Assembly (NCBI GenBank): GCA_900323505.1
Contig: OOIN01000003.1
Span: 930,001-994,000 of the forward strand
DNA: 64,000 bases
DNA from: Ustilago trichophora
Lineage: Eukaryota; Basidiomycota; Ustilaginomycetes; Ustilaginales; Ustilaginaceae
Reading direction: 5' to 3'
Shown: piece after piece, positions 51,945-62,166 of the stretch
Layout: every line of letters starts with the position of its first letter
Position numbering within the stretch: the stretch's first letter is position 1
Translations under genes and position numbers: made by a program
The notes under the pieces: generated by a model
Told to the model about the DNA's origin: nothing
What the model saw: the letters and a program-made list of their open reading frames with translations, nothing else
Databases searched by the model: none

Positions 51945-52813
51945 ATGAGCAGGGAACCAACTCAAGTCTATAGCCAGCCTGCCAACACAGGCTCGGGCAT
52001 TCACGAGAACACCCAGCTTGCATCGGCGATCGACGCCCTCAAGCATCATGCCAACCCTGTCCGCTTGGAAGATTTCGCCCTCTCTCAGGGTCTCCCTGCG
52101 CTGCTCAACCCGAACAGCGGTCTATTCTCTCGATTCAAGTCACACGATCGGGTCATGTACGATGCCAAGACGGATCTATGGATGTACAAACCAGACTACG
52201 ACCTCAGGACGCCAGCGGATTTGGTGGCGCTGTTGAAGGAGCGGTATTTGAACCCGGGTGGGAATGGGGCTAGGAACCAAAGTGCGGCAGGGATGAGGCT
52301 GGCAGAGCTGCGAGAGAGCTATCCTGCAGCGAGAGACGCGATTGAGGAGCTGAGCAAGGTAGAGCCCAAGGAGGATAGAGAGGTGTTGGTGCTCAGAGGT
52401 CAGAGGGACGGAGCGATCAAGCAGGTGTTTTGGAACCCGCTGAGAGGGAAGGAGGCTAAAGGTGTCGATGACGGTACGTATTCAACCAACGACTCCATGC
52501 ATTTAATCCATACGAGTGCTTTGTTATTCATCTTTTTTTTTTCTCTGGTCATATCGCGGGGGCTGGACCAACAGAATTCAAAGACCTCTGGCACGAGCTT
52601 AAAGTACCAGACTTGGTCGACCTTCCCAAGGAACTCGAACGCGAAGGTCTCTCCACCACCGACATGCTCGATGCCCCCATCTCGGCCGCCCAACTCGCGG
52701 CCAACGCAAAGAACAAGAAAAAGAAGAAGGGCGCCGGCGCTCGCCGCTTCAAACTGCAAAACACCCACTTGGAGGGCGTCGATCTGTCTCAAGACTTTGT
52801 TAAGCCTTCCTAA
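51945..52813 (+). CDS. tfa2: TFIIE beta subunit
   Basis: TFIIE beta (Tfa2) acts with TFIIE alpha in the RNA polymerase II pre-initiation complex and recruits TFIIH. Exons 51945-52473 and 52575-52813 give 255 residues; the intron is 101 bp with GTACGT...ACAG ends and phase 1. The winged-helix region at about 20-100 reads TQLASAIDALKHHANPVRLEDFAL, DRVMYDAKTDLWMYKPDYDLRTPADLVALL. This is followed by the family-typical VLRGQRDGAIKQVFWNP and, after the intron, FKDLWHELKVPDLVDLPKELE. A basic C-terminal patch (KNKKKKKGAGARR) precedes a short acidic end. The start is the ATG before SREPTQ; an earlier in-frame start would not be an ATG. Length and order fit human TFIIE beta (291 aa). Confidence 0.92.
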
Positions 52814-53421
52814 CCAGTTTCATTCCTCCAGGTCAGACTTCTATCTAGCATACAGTAAAAGTTTAACGTCTTCGTCGTGGTTCATCTGTATTTGTACCTT
52901 TCATACTTGGTTTTGTTGCATTCATTGGGTTTCCGTCAGAGATTCGGGCGATGAGTATGTGAAACGGTGCGGCTTAGGGTGGTCAGCTTTTTGTAGGAAG
53001 GGGCAAGTGATGTCAAAAGACCCTTTGGTACTTTTGGTCTCCACACGGAGGCCTGCAGTGCGTGCCAATGACAGAAATGATGCGCTCACTTGTGCCTGTA
53101 CACTGTCCCTGAAACAGACACAGCCTTCTTCGAGCAATCACAGCCGCAACAAATGCACCCGAACCTCAATCCACTCTGTATAGAGCTCCTTCACTGGCAT
53201 CATTGCTATCGAGCAGTCGGAGAATCAGCATCCCGCACCAATCTGAATCGCACAGTATCGAGCGTATTGATCTAAGATTTCGTATTCGTACGTGTGCAAC
53301 GCAAACAAAGAACACCATTCGCTAAGCAGCAGCATGAAGTCTCAGGATTGAGTCGAGACAAATCACGTCTCGCTGCATTTTTTTCTGCTGAAACGGCTGT
53401 TAGACGGTGATGGAAAATCGT
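52814..53421. other. convergent 3' intergenic region
   Basis: This 608-bp stretch lies between two converging genes. No feature was recognised. The minus-strand ATP synthase gene may end its 3' UTR here. Confidence 0.4.
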
Positions 53422-54557
53422 TTACGAGCGGCCAAGGGCGGCCTGGAGAGCGGTGTAGACCTCGATCTCGATCTCTGCCTCGGCCTTAGCTTCTGCGCTG
53501 GAGCTGGAGCTGGCGACACGCTGGGCCTCGCTGAGTGCCGAGCGGACGGCCTCGGCGGAGAAGTTCTCAAGGGGGTATGCCTCGATGGCGTTGACAACGA
53601 GCTTGTTGTTGGGATGGACGGTAGCAAAGCCACCAGAGACGAACCACTTCTTGGTACCAGACGATTCGACGACCTCGAGCACACCGGGGCGGAGCTCCTC
53701 AACGGCGGGAACGTGCGAAGCGAGGATACCCATGTCTCCTGTGGACGAGGCAATGTTGACCTGGGTGACCTCGGTCGAGTTGTAGATGGCCTACGAGCAT
53801 TGGAAACGGGCGATGTGGAGAGATAGAGGAGAAAAGAGTCAGTGTTCTGTTTCCAGTGCCCTTGTTGAGGGGATCATGAGAGGCAGTGGTGTTGGCGTTA
53901 GGCTGGGTTGAGATGCATGGCGGTCAACGATCGTAACGTCCTTGCTGAAATGGTGATCACGCCACAGCAGCCTCCGGCATCACAACTGCAGGTGGATTGT
54001 GTAGTGTCGCTGATCCCGCGATAGGATATCCTGGCTCCTATCTCCACTACCTGCGTATAAGCCTACGGCAGCTTCGCAACCTTGGGTGGATGTGGTTGCG
54101 ACCCGGCTGTGCTCTTATGCTGGCAGCGGAAGCGGCAGTCCTTTGGTAATACTGTTTTGTTCCTTTCTCATCGCTTTACATGCCTATTCCTGTTCGATGG
54201 GAACATTCAGCCATGCCACAATGTCCATGTCTGAGCGCAAAGTGTATTGAACTCGAAATGCCGTCACATCTGCAAAATAGTTCGATATCTGCCTCTATAT
54301 GGTTTCTACCCGTTGCTGGTTACTGTTGCGTGCTTTTCTGTTGCCGATTCGTGGATGGACAGTGTGCCGTTGTTGGAGAATGTGCAAGCCGAATGGGGCA
54401 CGTTAATGATGATTCTTACCTCGTGAGGAAGGATGAAGCTGAGCTTCAACTTGTCGCTGACGGCCTCGGCGTAGCCACGGCGGGCGCCGAGCTGGGAGAG
54501 AGGGCTGGGAGCCTTGGTAGCTCGGAGAGCGGATCGAATGGCGGCACGAGCGATCAT
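53422..54557 (-). CDS. atp16: mitochondrial F1-ATPase delta subunit
   Basis: The delta subunit (bacterial epsilon) is part of the central stalk of ATP synthase in the mitochondrial matrix. Exons 54557-54420 (46 codons) and 53790-53422 give 168 residues, with a long phase-0 intron of 629 bp between GTAAGA and TAG. Exon 1 encodes the presequence (MIARAAIRSALRATKAP...RRGYAEAV) and the first beta strand LKLSFILPHE. Exon 2 continues directly with AIYNSTEVTQVNIASSTGDMGILASHVPAVEELRPG, the segment order of yeast Atp16, then FVSGGFATVHPNNKLVV and the C-terminal two-helix region. No extra exon is needed inside the intron. The 5' UTR holds a CT microsatellite. Confidence 0.93.
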
Positions 54558-54669
54558 TTTGATGGGTGTGTGAAGAGGATGGTGGTGGTGATGGCAACGA
54601 CGACGACGGTGATGATGACGAGGAGTGAGCGTTGCGCGAAGGAATCTCTCAGCAGCAACAGAATTGAGT

Positions 54670-54706
<37 letters not shown>

Positions 54707-55211
54707 GCTCCCTCGACTTTCTCGCACGCCAATTTCGAGGTGTGGTTGACTGGGCGAGCTGCTGCCGCTGGCTTGGCTTGAGCGACGACCAGACCGACCG
54801 ATTCTTCCATTGCAGGGCGAGAAATTCAACTCTCTTGCGGTAGGCCATTTTGTATTTGAATCTAAACCTTGAATTTCATCTGCTCAAAAATGGATTTCAA
54901 TCCTGCAGCTGCCATTTTCGCAATTTTTGGCCTCAAAGTCCAAAGTCCAACGTTTCAATTCTGCACACTGCGAAGGGCGAAAGAGAGGGAGGATCCGATC
55001 AGCTCCTTTCTTCTGAAGCTAGACACGCCGGAGCCATCCGGTGGACTGCTTTACCGTGCGAAATAAGCGCTTTTACCTCAAGTCATGCTTCAACATCAGA
55101 CCTTTCACGATACCGTCCACTGTCCTCAAGGTCTCAAAGGATGCTATTGCTGGTGTTGTCTTCGATACATTGTAGACATGTTGGTCTGATAATATACAAT
55201 TCGAACCTTTT
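54558..55211. promoter_or_regulatory. promoter region of atp16, with CT microsatellite
   Basis: This is the 654-bp interval upstream of atp16 and downstream of the large minus-strand gene. A GACGACGGTGATGATG-like run lies near 54600, next to the microsatellite. No other feature was seen. Confidence 0.45.
54673..54704. repeat. (CT)n microsatellite, about 16 units
   Basis: A perfect TC dinucleotide run about 120 bp upstream of the atp16 start codon, hence an AG run on the transcribed-sense strand. Confidence 0.85.
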
Positions 55212-58200
55212 CTATGGCGTCCACCAGCGCTTGGTGTGCGCCGTGCTCTGCTGCCCAGCCAGCATGCGCAGGATGTTGCTCCCTTCACTTTGGTCGCCGG
55301 TGTGTTGATCTGCAGATACCTTGGCTTCCCGTTCCAGAACTGCAGCTTTGATGCGACTCACAAACTCTGAAGTCTCCTGAGGTGTGCGTGCGATGTCGAC
55401 TTTGGCCTCGTCCCGCATCCATGAAGCAACCTCGGCCGCACCCAACGCATCTCCCAGAGCCAGATACGTCTCAATCAAGCGGCGGAATAGGTCGGCAGGC
55501 AGCACGTTGGGCACGCGTGTGGTCCACTGCTGCATCACACCGTCCGTCTGCATGGACTCTGGAGCTTCACCGTCGTCATCAACTTCCTCTGTGGCATCCG
55601 GAGGCGATTCTGCAGAAGTGGGCAGCGTTGCCGCCGCTGCTGAACTCGTCTGCGCTTGCTTCCATCGATGCCGACTACCTCTGAAGCCGTGCTTCATCAT
55701 CTCGTCCAGTTCGGCAGAGACGAGATTGCCGTTGCCCCTGCTGCCCGACTTCCACAGCGCCAGACTTTGGCGGTAATCGTCGCCCGTGTCGAAGAATTTG
55801 GTCCATCGCAGCATGTGGACGATCGAGTCGAGCGATGCAATCAACTGCAGACGTCTTTCGTCTTGGCCACGCTCCCTGGCTGATCGGCCAGATACGCCAG
55901 AGCCTTTGTTGCCTGTAGACATGGCGGCGGCTGACGGCAGCTTCGAGGATAAGGGTTTGGCTTGCACGATGGCATCCAAAGCCCGGTGAGCCGTTCGCAG
56001 ATTCACCACCTCCTTGGTTCGAGCGCTTATTTTCATCAAATGAGTCGCTGCTCGCACGAGCTGCAGACGCTCTTTTGGTGGGACAGGCTTGGTCTTGGGT
56101 GCTGGGGCCTCTTTGCCCATGGGATCGGAAGCCAACTCCCCTTCAATGACAGGACGACGCTGCATCGATCGACTCAGAAGTCGTTGAGCCAATTTCTCGA
56201 GCAAAGCTGGGTCTGCGATCCACCCGTTCTGAAGCATGCGGTCGATCGTCGCTCTCACCTTGTTCGGGGAGATATCCCGTAAGAAGGCGGCGCGGAGGGA
56301 GGCGACATATCCCAGACGCGAATAGATACCTACAGCTTTGCTGAACTCGTACAGCCTTTCTGCTAGATCGATGCGTCCCTGCGCGATGGCTCGAGCGATC
56401 AGCATCGAGGTTAGCGCGGGTGTAGGCTTCATCGGTGCTAACTTGGTAACACTCTGAAGCTTGGCTTCTCCGACCGCAGCAGTGTCCTCGCCCTTGGTTG
56501 CTTGCGCCTCTGGGGCGATTACCTCCGGAATAGAGCAATGCTGGATGAATAAGTCCACGGCTTTATCGGCGTCATGTTCCACAAGTCCGCCTAGCAGAAC
56601 CGATATGTCCACCTGGTCAGGAATCTGTCGGAGGAAGCTGATCTTGGCTAGCGCGTCAAAGGCACCAGGCACATCCTTAGCAATAAAGCAAGCTTGCGCT
56701 AAGGCGGTGAGTCTGTAGTGGTTCCAGTCGATCGGGGCGCATGCCTGCTTGAAGACGTCGATCACAAATCTGGCTTTCTTGAGCCGCTCGGATAGAACTT
56801 TTGAGTTGCGAGGTGCTTCTCTCGTTGGGCACTCCGAACTTGATGCTGTTGACCCGTCCTCACTCTTCCCTAACGGCTGCCGACAGATACCTCGGACGAG
56901 AGCAATAAGGCAATCGGTCGACATGCTCACCTGTCGGTCCGTATCGTGCATGAGTCGGATCTGACGTTCGATGAGAGGATCCGCGACCTGGACCGCGCCG
57001 GCCCTACGCAGGTTGACGGGATCGGCAGAGTCAGCATCGATGTCGTAACGCCATTGACTCCAATACTGGAAGAGCTCAAAGGCCTCGCGCACCAGTCCTA
57101 CATCGGCGAAAAGCGCAACGAGTCGCGACCTCTGCACACCACGGAATCGCAAGTTGAGCTGGCCTACGACTAATTCAGCCAAGGGAAGGAGACGAAGCGC
57201 ACGAAGGAGCGCAATGACGGTGATCTTTTGTCCATCAGCTAAAAGCTGTCGCATGAGCGCGAGGAAAGTGTCGGTGTCCGTCATCAGGCCGTCACGTGCC
57301 AAAAAATGCCTGTAGCTGATAGGCAAGCCTGAATTGGATGCAAAGGATGTTTTGGCTTGGGCGAATTGGGCGAACATCTCGGTGGCCGAGCGAAGGCCGC
57401 CCTGTGTGCGAGCGGCGTCGCAAAACTCTTGCAGATCACTCTCTGGCAGCATCGCAACAAGGCGTTGATCGCATCGCTGCAGGGCAAAGACAGCCTCCAT
57501 TAGACAAGATTTGTCGTTCTGTCCGATGAGATGCAGGAAGACGCTGCGAATGCTGCGAAGGGGCACATCTAGCAATGACGGCATGTCGCAACCACGCCGA
57601 GTCTGACTCGAGTCGACCAGGTCAAGTCGGAAGCTGGCGACGAGGCTTTCGAGCGCCTTGCGATACTGTACGCCTCCCTTGGGTCTCTGAGCCATCAGGC
57701 TCTTCATAGCAATCAAACGGAGAGATACGTCCATGCAGATTTGCTGAAGCTCGTCGTCGGATGGGCGACCTTGCCCGTCTTCGGTGTCGGATGAGAACAC
57801 TGCTTCGAGCTCCTTCATGTACTTCTTTCCATCGTGAATCGCGTCGTCTACGAGCTCCTGTGCCAGTGCGTTGGTGTCTCGCAGTCCGCGAACGACATCA
57901 AGTGCAGCTCCGAACTCGCGTAAGTTGGGCTGAAGAAAGTACGCAATGAGCTGGGCTCCCTCGCGAGCCGTCGGAAAGTCAGGTGTGTGCGCCTCGAGAT
58001 GAGCACGCAGAGCGTGCAGAATAGGAGCGAGCTCGGGGCTGTGCAGATGCACTGCGAGCTTGACGAGGCGCCGCGTTTCGCCGACAGGGAAATTGGACGG
58101 TAAAAGGACATCTGCGCCTTCTGCAAGAGACGATGCCTCACCTGATCCTGAGGCGACATCTGTGTTGACTATAGGGCCATGACCGGGAGACTGGCGCAAT

Positions 58201-59159
58201 TGGATAAGATCGTCCAGCATGAGCATGAAGACGTTGAGGGCAGCGCCATCGTGAAGTAGAAACTCGCCTCGAGTGCACTGGATAAGGATTTCTCTCAGCA
58301 GCTTGTATCGCTTCTCTGTCCCGGAGAAGATCTGGAAGTGCCCACATTTTGCCTTGGTGTTGGATGTATCTGAGCCAACGATGTCCTCAAGAATTAGCGC
58401 AAGGACGCTTCCCAGGCCATCCTTGCCGGCGAACTCGATGAGAGAGAAGATGTCCAAGTAGGACAGGGCTGCCAAGCTTTGTGGATCGCTCTCTCGCAGA
58501 GCAAGATAAGCATCGATACGACGGAAGCCGTTGGGTAATAGCGCTTCGACTCGTAAGAAAGTCTCTTTATTGGGCGCAGTGAGGTAGTCGACCAACAGAC
58601 TGGCGGGGATGTCGGGTCGGGATCTGAAGGTTGATTGATTGGCGGTCAGCTGCGATGCAAGAGCGCTGCCTGGTGGATGTAAGGGGGAGCTCCAAGCGCC
58701 GGTGTAGTGCTGAGCTTTGTTGAATGACGATGACGAGTCAGCTGTCGTGTCGTAGGCTGGGTCTCGTGAATTCGATGCCGGCTGATTTGACCGAGATCCT
58801 CGAGCTTCTGGTTGAGGGTCAGCCACAGGTCGGAGACGCTTGACTTTTGCCTGAGTGAAGGGTGGATCATGCAAAATGGACTCGATGCCGTGTTGATCAA
58901 CAGAGATGGCTGCCTGTGGCGGGTTGTTATGGCTTCTCTTGTTGCCCGAGGCAGAGGAGAAGCATCGTATGCAGCCCGAGGCGTCTGCTCTTGCTTGCTG
59001 TTGCGGTACTGTCGATCGTACTTGTGGGGGTTGCCATGTGCGATAGGAGCATTCCGCAAAAGGAGCAACGGACGGAGTCAGCGACGCTTTCGATGGCGCA
59101 CGAGCAGCGGATGATCTGATCGCCGAGCCGCCTGAGCCCAGGCATCGAGGGCCAATCAT
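55212..59159 (-). CDS. large putative mitochondrial protein, unknown family
   Basis: This single-exon frame of 1315 residues starts at an ATG. The N-terminus (MIGPRCLGSGGSAIRSSAARAPSK, then FAECSYRTW) is basic, hydroxylated and short of acidic residues, fitting a mitochondrial presequence. Residues 60-140 are Ser/Gln-rich, and the rest is mostly helical with many Leu/Ala-rich segments, as in helical-repeat proteins (for example VSVLLGGLVEHDADKAVDLFIQH, IAQGRIDLAERLYEFSKAVG). Those segments recall PPR-type pairs of helices, but no clear 35-residue period was established by eye. A Ser/Asp-rich insertion lies near 1210-1240. It could be a mitochondrial RNA or ribosome factor (inference). The long promoter lies to the right. 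Confidence 0.65.
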   Translation of the reverse strand: MIGPRCLGSGGSAIRSSAARAPSKASLTPSVAPFAECSYRTWQPPQVRSTVPQQQARADASGCIRCFSSASGNKRSHNNPPQAAISVDQHGIESILHDPPFTQAKVKRLRPVADPQPEARGSRSNQPASNSRDPAYDTTADSSSSFNKAQHYTGAWSSPLHPPGSALASQLTANQSTFRSRPDIPASLLVDYLTAPNKETFLRVEALLPNGFRRIDAYLALRESDPQSLAALSYLDIFSLIEFAGKDGLGSVLALILEDIVGSDTSNTKAKCGHFQIFSGTEKRYKLLREILIQCTRGEFLLHDGAALNVFMLMLDDLIQLRQSPGHGPIVNTDVASGSGEASSLAEGADVLLPSNFPVGETRRLVKLAVHLHSPELAPILHALRAHLEAHTPDFPTAREGAQLIAYFLQPNLREFGAALDVVRGLRDTNALAQELVDDAIHDGKKYMKELEAVFSSDTEDGQGRPSDDELQQICMDVSLRLIAMKSLMAQRPKGGVQYRKALESLVASFRLDLVDSSQTRRGCDMPSLLDVPLRSIRSVFLHLIGQNDKSCLMEAVFALQRCDQRLVAMLPESDLQEFCDAARTQGGLRSATEMFAQFAQAKTSFASNSGLPISYRHFLARDGLMTDTDTFLALMRQLLADGQKITVIALLRALRLLPLAELVVGQLNLRFRGVQRSRLVALFADVGLVREAFELFQYWSQWRYDIDADSADPVNLRRAGAVQVADPLIERQIRLMHDTDRQVSMSTDCLIALVRGICRQPLGKSEDGSTASSSECPTREAPRNSKVLSERLKKARFVIDVFKQACAPIDWNHYRLTALAQACFIAKDVPGAFDALAKISFLRQIPDQVDISVLLGGLVEHDADKAVDLFIQHCSIPEVIAPEAQATKGEDTAAVGEAKLQSVTKLAPMKPTPALTSMLIARAIAQGRIDLAERLYEFSKAVGIYSRLGYVASLRAAFLRDISPNKVRATIDRMLQNGWIADPALLEKLAQRLLSRSMQRRPVIEGELASDPMGKEAPAPKTKPVPPKERLQLVRAATHLMKISARTKEVVNLRTAHRALDAIVQAKPLSSKLPSAAAMSTGNKGSGVSGRSARERGQDERRLQLIASLDSIVHMLRWTKFFDTGDDYRQSLALWKSGSRGNGNLVSAELDEMMKHGFRGSRHRWKQAQTSSAAAATLPTSAESPPDATEEVDDDGEAPESMQTDGVMQQWTTRVPNVLPADLFRRLIETYLALGDALGAAEVASWMRDEAKVDIARTPQETSEFVSRIKAAVLEREAKVSADQHTGDQSEGSNILRMLAGQQSTAHTKRWWTP

Positions 59160-59952
59160 ACCATCACTCGTGCCACTTTGCTTGCCGCCGCCATGTGAGA
59201 AGTGTGTTCGAATGTAGCCTGACGATTCGATTGCGAGCTAAGCAGGCGGATGTACCGTTGAGATGAGTATGCTGACTTTGGGCTGTTGCACAGGTTGCGA
59301 GCGTTCGTAATCTAGAGATGCAAGATGGGTATCCGTCGTGATGAGGGCGGTCTGGGATGGTCGAGTATCGTCCAGACCTCGTGGACTGACCAGAATTCAG
59401 TCGAAGGAGGGGATGATGGCTGGATCGAGCTGGTGTGATGAGGTGAAGAAGGTAGATATGGTCGAGGAGCTCAGCTATGACGGTGTAACTTCTCGGAAGA
59501 CCAAAAATGTCAAATGTCCAAACTCAAAAAATGGGCAAAGCACACACGATCAAAGCGCCACCTCTGGAAAATCTCACCGCTGTCTGATGCCTTGATCTTT
59601 TTTGCAGCTCGATTTCTTCCGAACGAGCCTCTTTTTCTTTTTCTTTTTTTTTTTTGGCAGGGAGGCGGAAGAAACGTGGAGTGGCAGCCATTGGTCAGCA
59701 GAGCACAGCGTACAACGTCGTTGAACCCTTGTCGACTCTGCTTTGCTAAAAACTCCACACGTTGTGAGCATCGCCAAGCTAACATTGCTGCTGATCTCCC
59801 GATTCCATGCCATCGTCCAAGACACCAACCTCAGTGTGCAAACTAGGTCTACAGCAGCACAGACTGTCATGTTCTTGACAAGGTTTTGGATGCGCATGAG
59901 GCGGCTAGTGTTACAGAGGGAGAAGAAGGAATGAACACGGCGGATGTCTGCA
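59160..59952. other. intergenic region between the large gene and prefoldin 5
   Basis: A stretch of 793 bp containing the promoter of the large minus-strand gene and, at the right, the 3' UTR of prefoldin subunit 5. A T-rich run lies at about 59631-59655. No gene was recognised. Confidence 0.4.
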
Positions 59953-60890
59953 CTATGCTGCTGTCGCCTGTCCAGGGCCTCGGTTTTGTGCTGACGCTGC
60001 TGCTTGCTGTTCGGCTCTCGCTTTCTGCTCCCGTCAAGGTGCATGTCAAAACAAGTCTTTGCGTCAGTGCAATGTTGCCAGGAGGCAGGACGTTCGGAAT
60101 CGGACGAATACTCACCATGCGGATCATCTCGACCGTGGTCTGCAAATTCTCCTGCTGCCTAAGCACGGTCTCTTGCAGCTGTTCCAGGTTCTTTGTGAGG
60201 AACTCGACTTTTTCTTGGTACATTTTGGTAGCATCTGCCGTTGACTTAGGAGTCGAACGCAAGACAACGGTTCGCCGTGAATCATGTGCAAAGTCAAGGC
60301 GTCAGTCGATGTGCTGTTTCGTTCTGCTTTGACATTACTGAGATCAGGGTGAGGCGCTTACCTTCTCGACAAAGTATCCGGTACCAACGTCGACGATCAC
60401 ATTCTCCAGATCCGAAAGCTTGCCGGGAACGTAGAGCGATGATGTCAATGGGATCAATGTGGTCTTATCTACGGTCACAAGCAGTGCGGTGCACGAAAGA
60501 AATTCGGCGAATGGTCTGTCGTCAGTAAATTGGCCTCGCCTTGTCAACATTGGGTGCCGGTCTCGAGCCATGTTGGACGTCGTTGGCTACACACCTTTGT
60601 TCTCTGGCTTGACGGTAGCGACGCTCTCAATACAACTTTTGAACTTGGCCTGTGCTGCCTTCAGTTGCCCAAACGAAGATGTAAGGTGCTGCACCTCTGT
60701 TTCGAGCTGCTTCTTGACCTCGAGAAGCTTCAGATGCAACAGGACGCCATGGTCAGCGATGAGAAGAGCAAAACGAGAGTCAGCCTTGAGCTTGAAGCTG
60801 CGCTTTCAGCTCCAGCATCGCGCAATGGGACCAACTTACCTGTTGGACGTCCAAGGACATGAGGTCCACCTGTTGACCTTTCGATCCCAT
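59953..60890 (-). CDS. GIM5: prefoldin subunit 5 (five exons)
   Basis: Prefoldin hands unfolded actin and tubulin to the CCT chaperonin in the cytosol; subunit 5 is an alpha-type subunit. Predicted exons: 60890-60840, 60727-60595, 60468-60362, 60244-60116 and 60024-59953, giving 163 residues, the same length as yeast Gim5. The start [17 protein letters not shown] is followed by the N-terminal coiled coil ([15 protein letters not shown]), then VKPENK, the beta-hairpin signature [18 protein letters not shown] and [11 protein letters not shown], and the C-terminal coiled coil [25 protein letters not shown]. The last exon ([13 protein letters not shown]) is least certain, because reading through the donor at 60115 would give an unrelated tail. 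All introns are short. Confidence 0.88.
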
Positions 60891-61351
60891 GATGCAGTCG
60901 TTGTGTGATGCTAGAGAGACCGCTGCAGGAATGTCACAGATGAGGTTGGATTTGAAGCTCTTAGCTATAGTGAACGGGTGATGCGACAATGAAGCCGATT
61001 GATGTGTGCGTTGAACAGATGTGATGGTGAAGGACGGTGTTGGTGTTGGTCGCGCGTGATCTTCTTCGGACCTGATCCCTCCACCCAACCTTCACATGCG
61101 CTCCAGCTCTAAAATCACAGACGGCGAATTTTTAAAAAGTGAACCCTTTTTTTCCTTCCTTCCTTCCTTCCTTTCCTTCCAAAATTTGGTGGCTGCTTTG
61201 CTTCCTTCTTGCACCATCTATGCCTCACTTCCTACCCACCACATTCAACATCGCGGTAAAACGCCATCTGCTAGTTTCTCATCTTTGATCTCACAACTAT
61301 CGGAAACAGTTTCACTCTGCCGCTTCGAACCCGCTCGAATCTACAAGCAAG
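60891..61351. promoter_or_regulatory. divergent promoter region with TTCC repeat
   Basis: These 461 bp separate the prefoldin 5 and downstream plus-strand start codons. A T-run followed by about five TTCC units lies at roughly 61146-61180. Confidence 0.45.
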
Positions 61352-61777
61352 ATGGGCAAGTCATCCAAGTTCTACAAGAAGCCCTCGCTAAAGGAGAAGC
61401 AGGCAGCACAGGGCAAGGTGCGCTCCTCCGCCTCGTCCTCGACAACAGCAGCTGCACCCGTGTTCAAGCAGGTAGCCAAGAAAGCTGCTCTTACCGGCAA
61501 GGCACTCGAGAAGAGGCAGGTCTTGGAGCAGAAATCCCGTCAGAAGGAGGAAGCCACCCGTGCAGCTAAACCAGTCTTCCGCCAATCTGGTGTCACATCA
61601 GCCGCAGCAGCGTCTCGCGACGAGGTGGAGGAGGAGGAAGAGTATGAAGATGAGATGGCTGACGATGGTATGGAGCAGATCAAGAGACGTCCACGCAATC
61701 GTCAGAGGAAGGACTGGGGCCCCATGCCCAAGGAGATGGGTATCGACTATCTAAAGCAGTGGGACAACCGTTCCTGA
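61352..61777 (+). CDS. small charged protein, unknown family
   Basis: This 141-residue single-exon frame starts at an ATG (AAGATGGGC context). It is basic at the N-terminus (MGKSSKFYKKPSLKEK), Lys/Ala-rich in the middle, and has an acidic run (EVEEEEEYEDE) at about 91-101 before a basic RRPRNRQRKD patch. The C-terminus WGPMPKEMGIDYLKQWDNRS is compact and looks conserved. The alternating charge blocks suggest a nuclear or nucleolar protein that binds nucleic acid or ribosomal material, but no family was recognised. It shares a promoter region with prefoldin 5. Confidence 0.65.
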   Translation: MGKSSKFYKKPSLKEKQAAQGKVRSSASSSTTAAAPVFKQVAKKAALTGKALEKRQVLEQKSRQKEEATRAAKPVFRQSGVTSAAAASRDEVEEEEEYEDEMADDGMEQIKRRPRNRQRKDWGPMPKEMGIDYLKQWDNRS

Positions 61778-62166
61778 GCGTGTCAGTATCATGCTCTGCC
61801 GCCTCTAATTATTCAACTGCACCAGCTAGAGCGATCCTCATGCTGTCAGTATGCTCATCTCAAACTCTGACTCTATACCCGGCAAACACTGTCGCTTCTC
61901 TAAACGCTCCAAAGATCTGCATAAATCGGAAGCCTCCAGCGCAACTTCTTTCCCCTTTGCTCTCCTTCTTTCAGCTTCACATGTACCAGTACGTCACATT
62001 GTAACAACACTATCAGCCCCATTTAGACATAGTAAAAATCACAGCCTATTCTATTACTGGCTCTTCCGATAGGATGATAACGCATCGCCGCATAACCATG
62101 ACAGCATCGCTTGCCCCGAATCGAGGGTGTCAAAGGTCTGTCTCTTCCTTCGTGACTGAAAGCGGC
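61778..62166. other. convergent 3' intergenic region
   Basis: This 389-bp interval lies between two converging genes and presumably holds both 3' UTRs. Nothing else was seen. Confidence 0.4.

Noticed and set aside
60024..60115. Reading through the last prefoldin 5 intron
   Set aside because: The read-through tail is unlike prefoldin, whereas splicing GTGAGT to the CAG before 60024 gives a total of 163 residues and an Ala/Gln-rich helical end like relatives.
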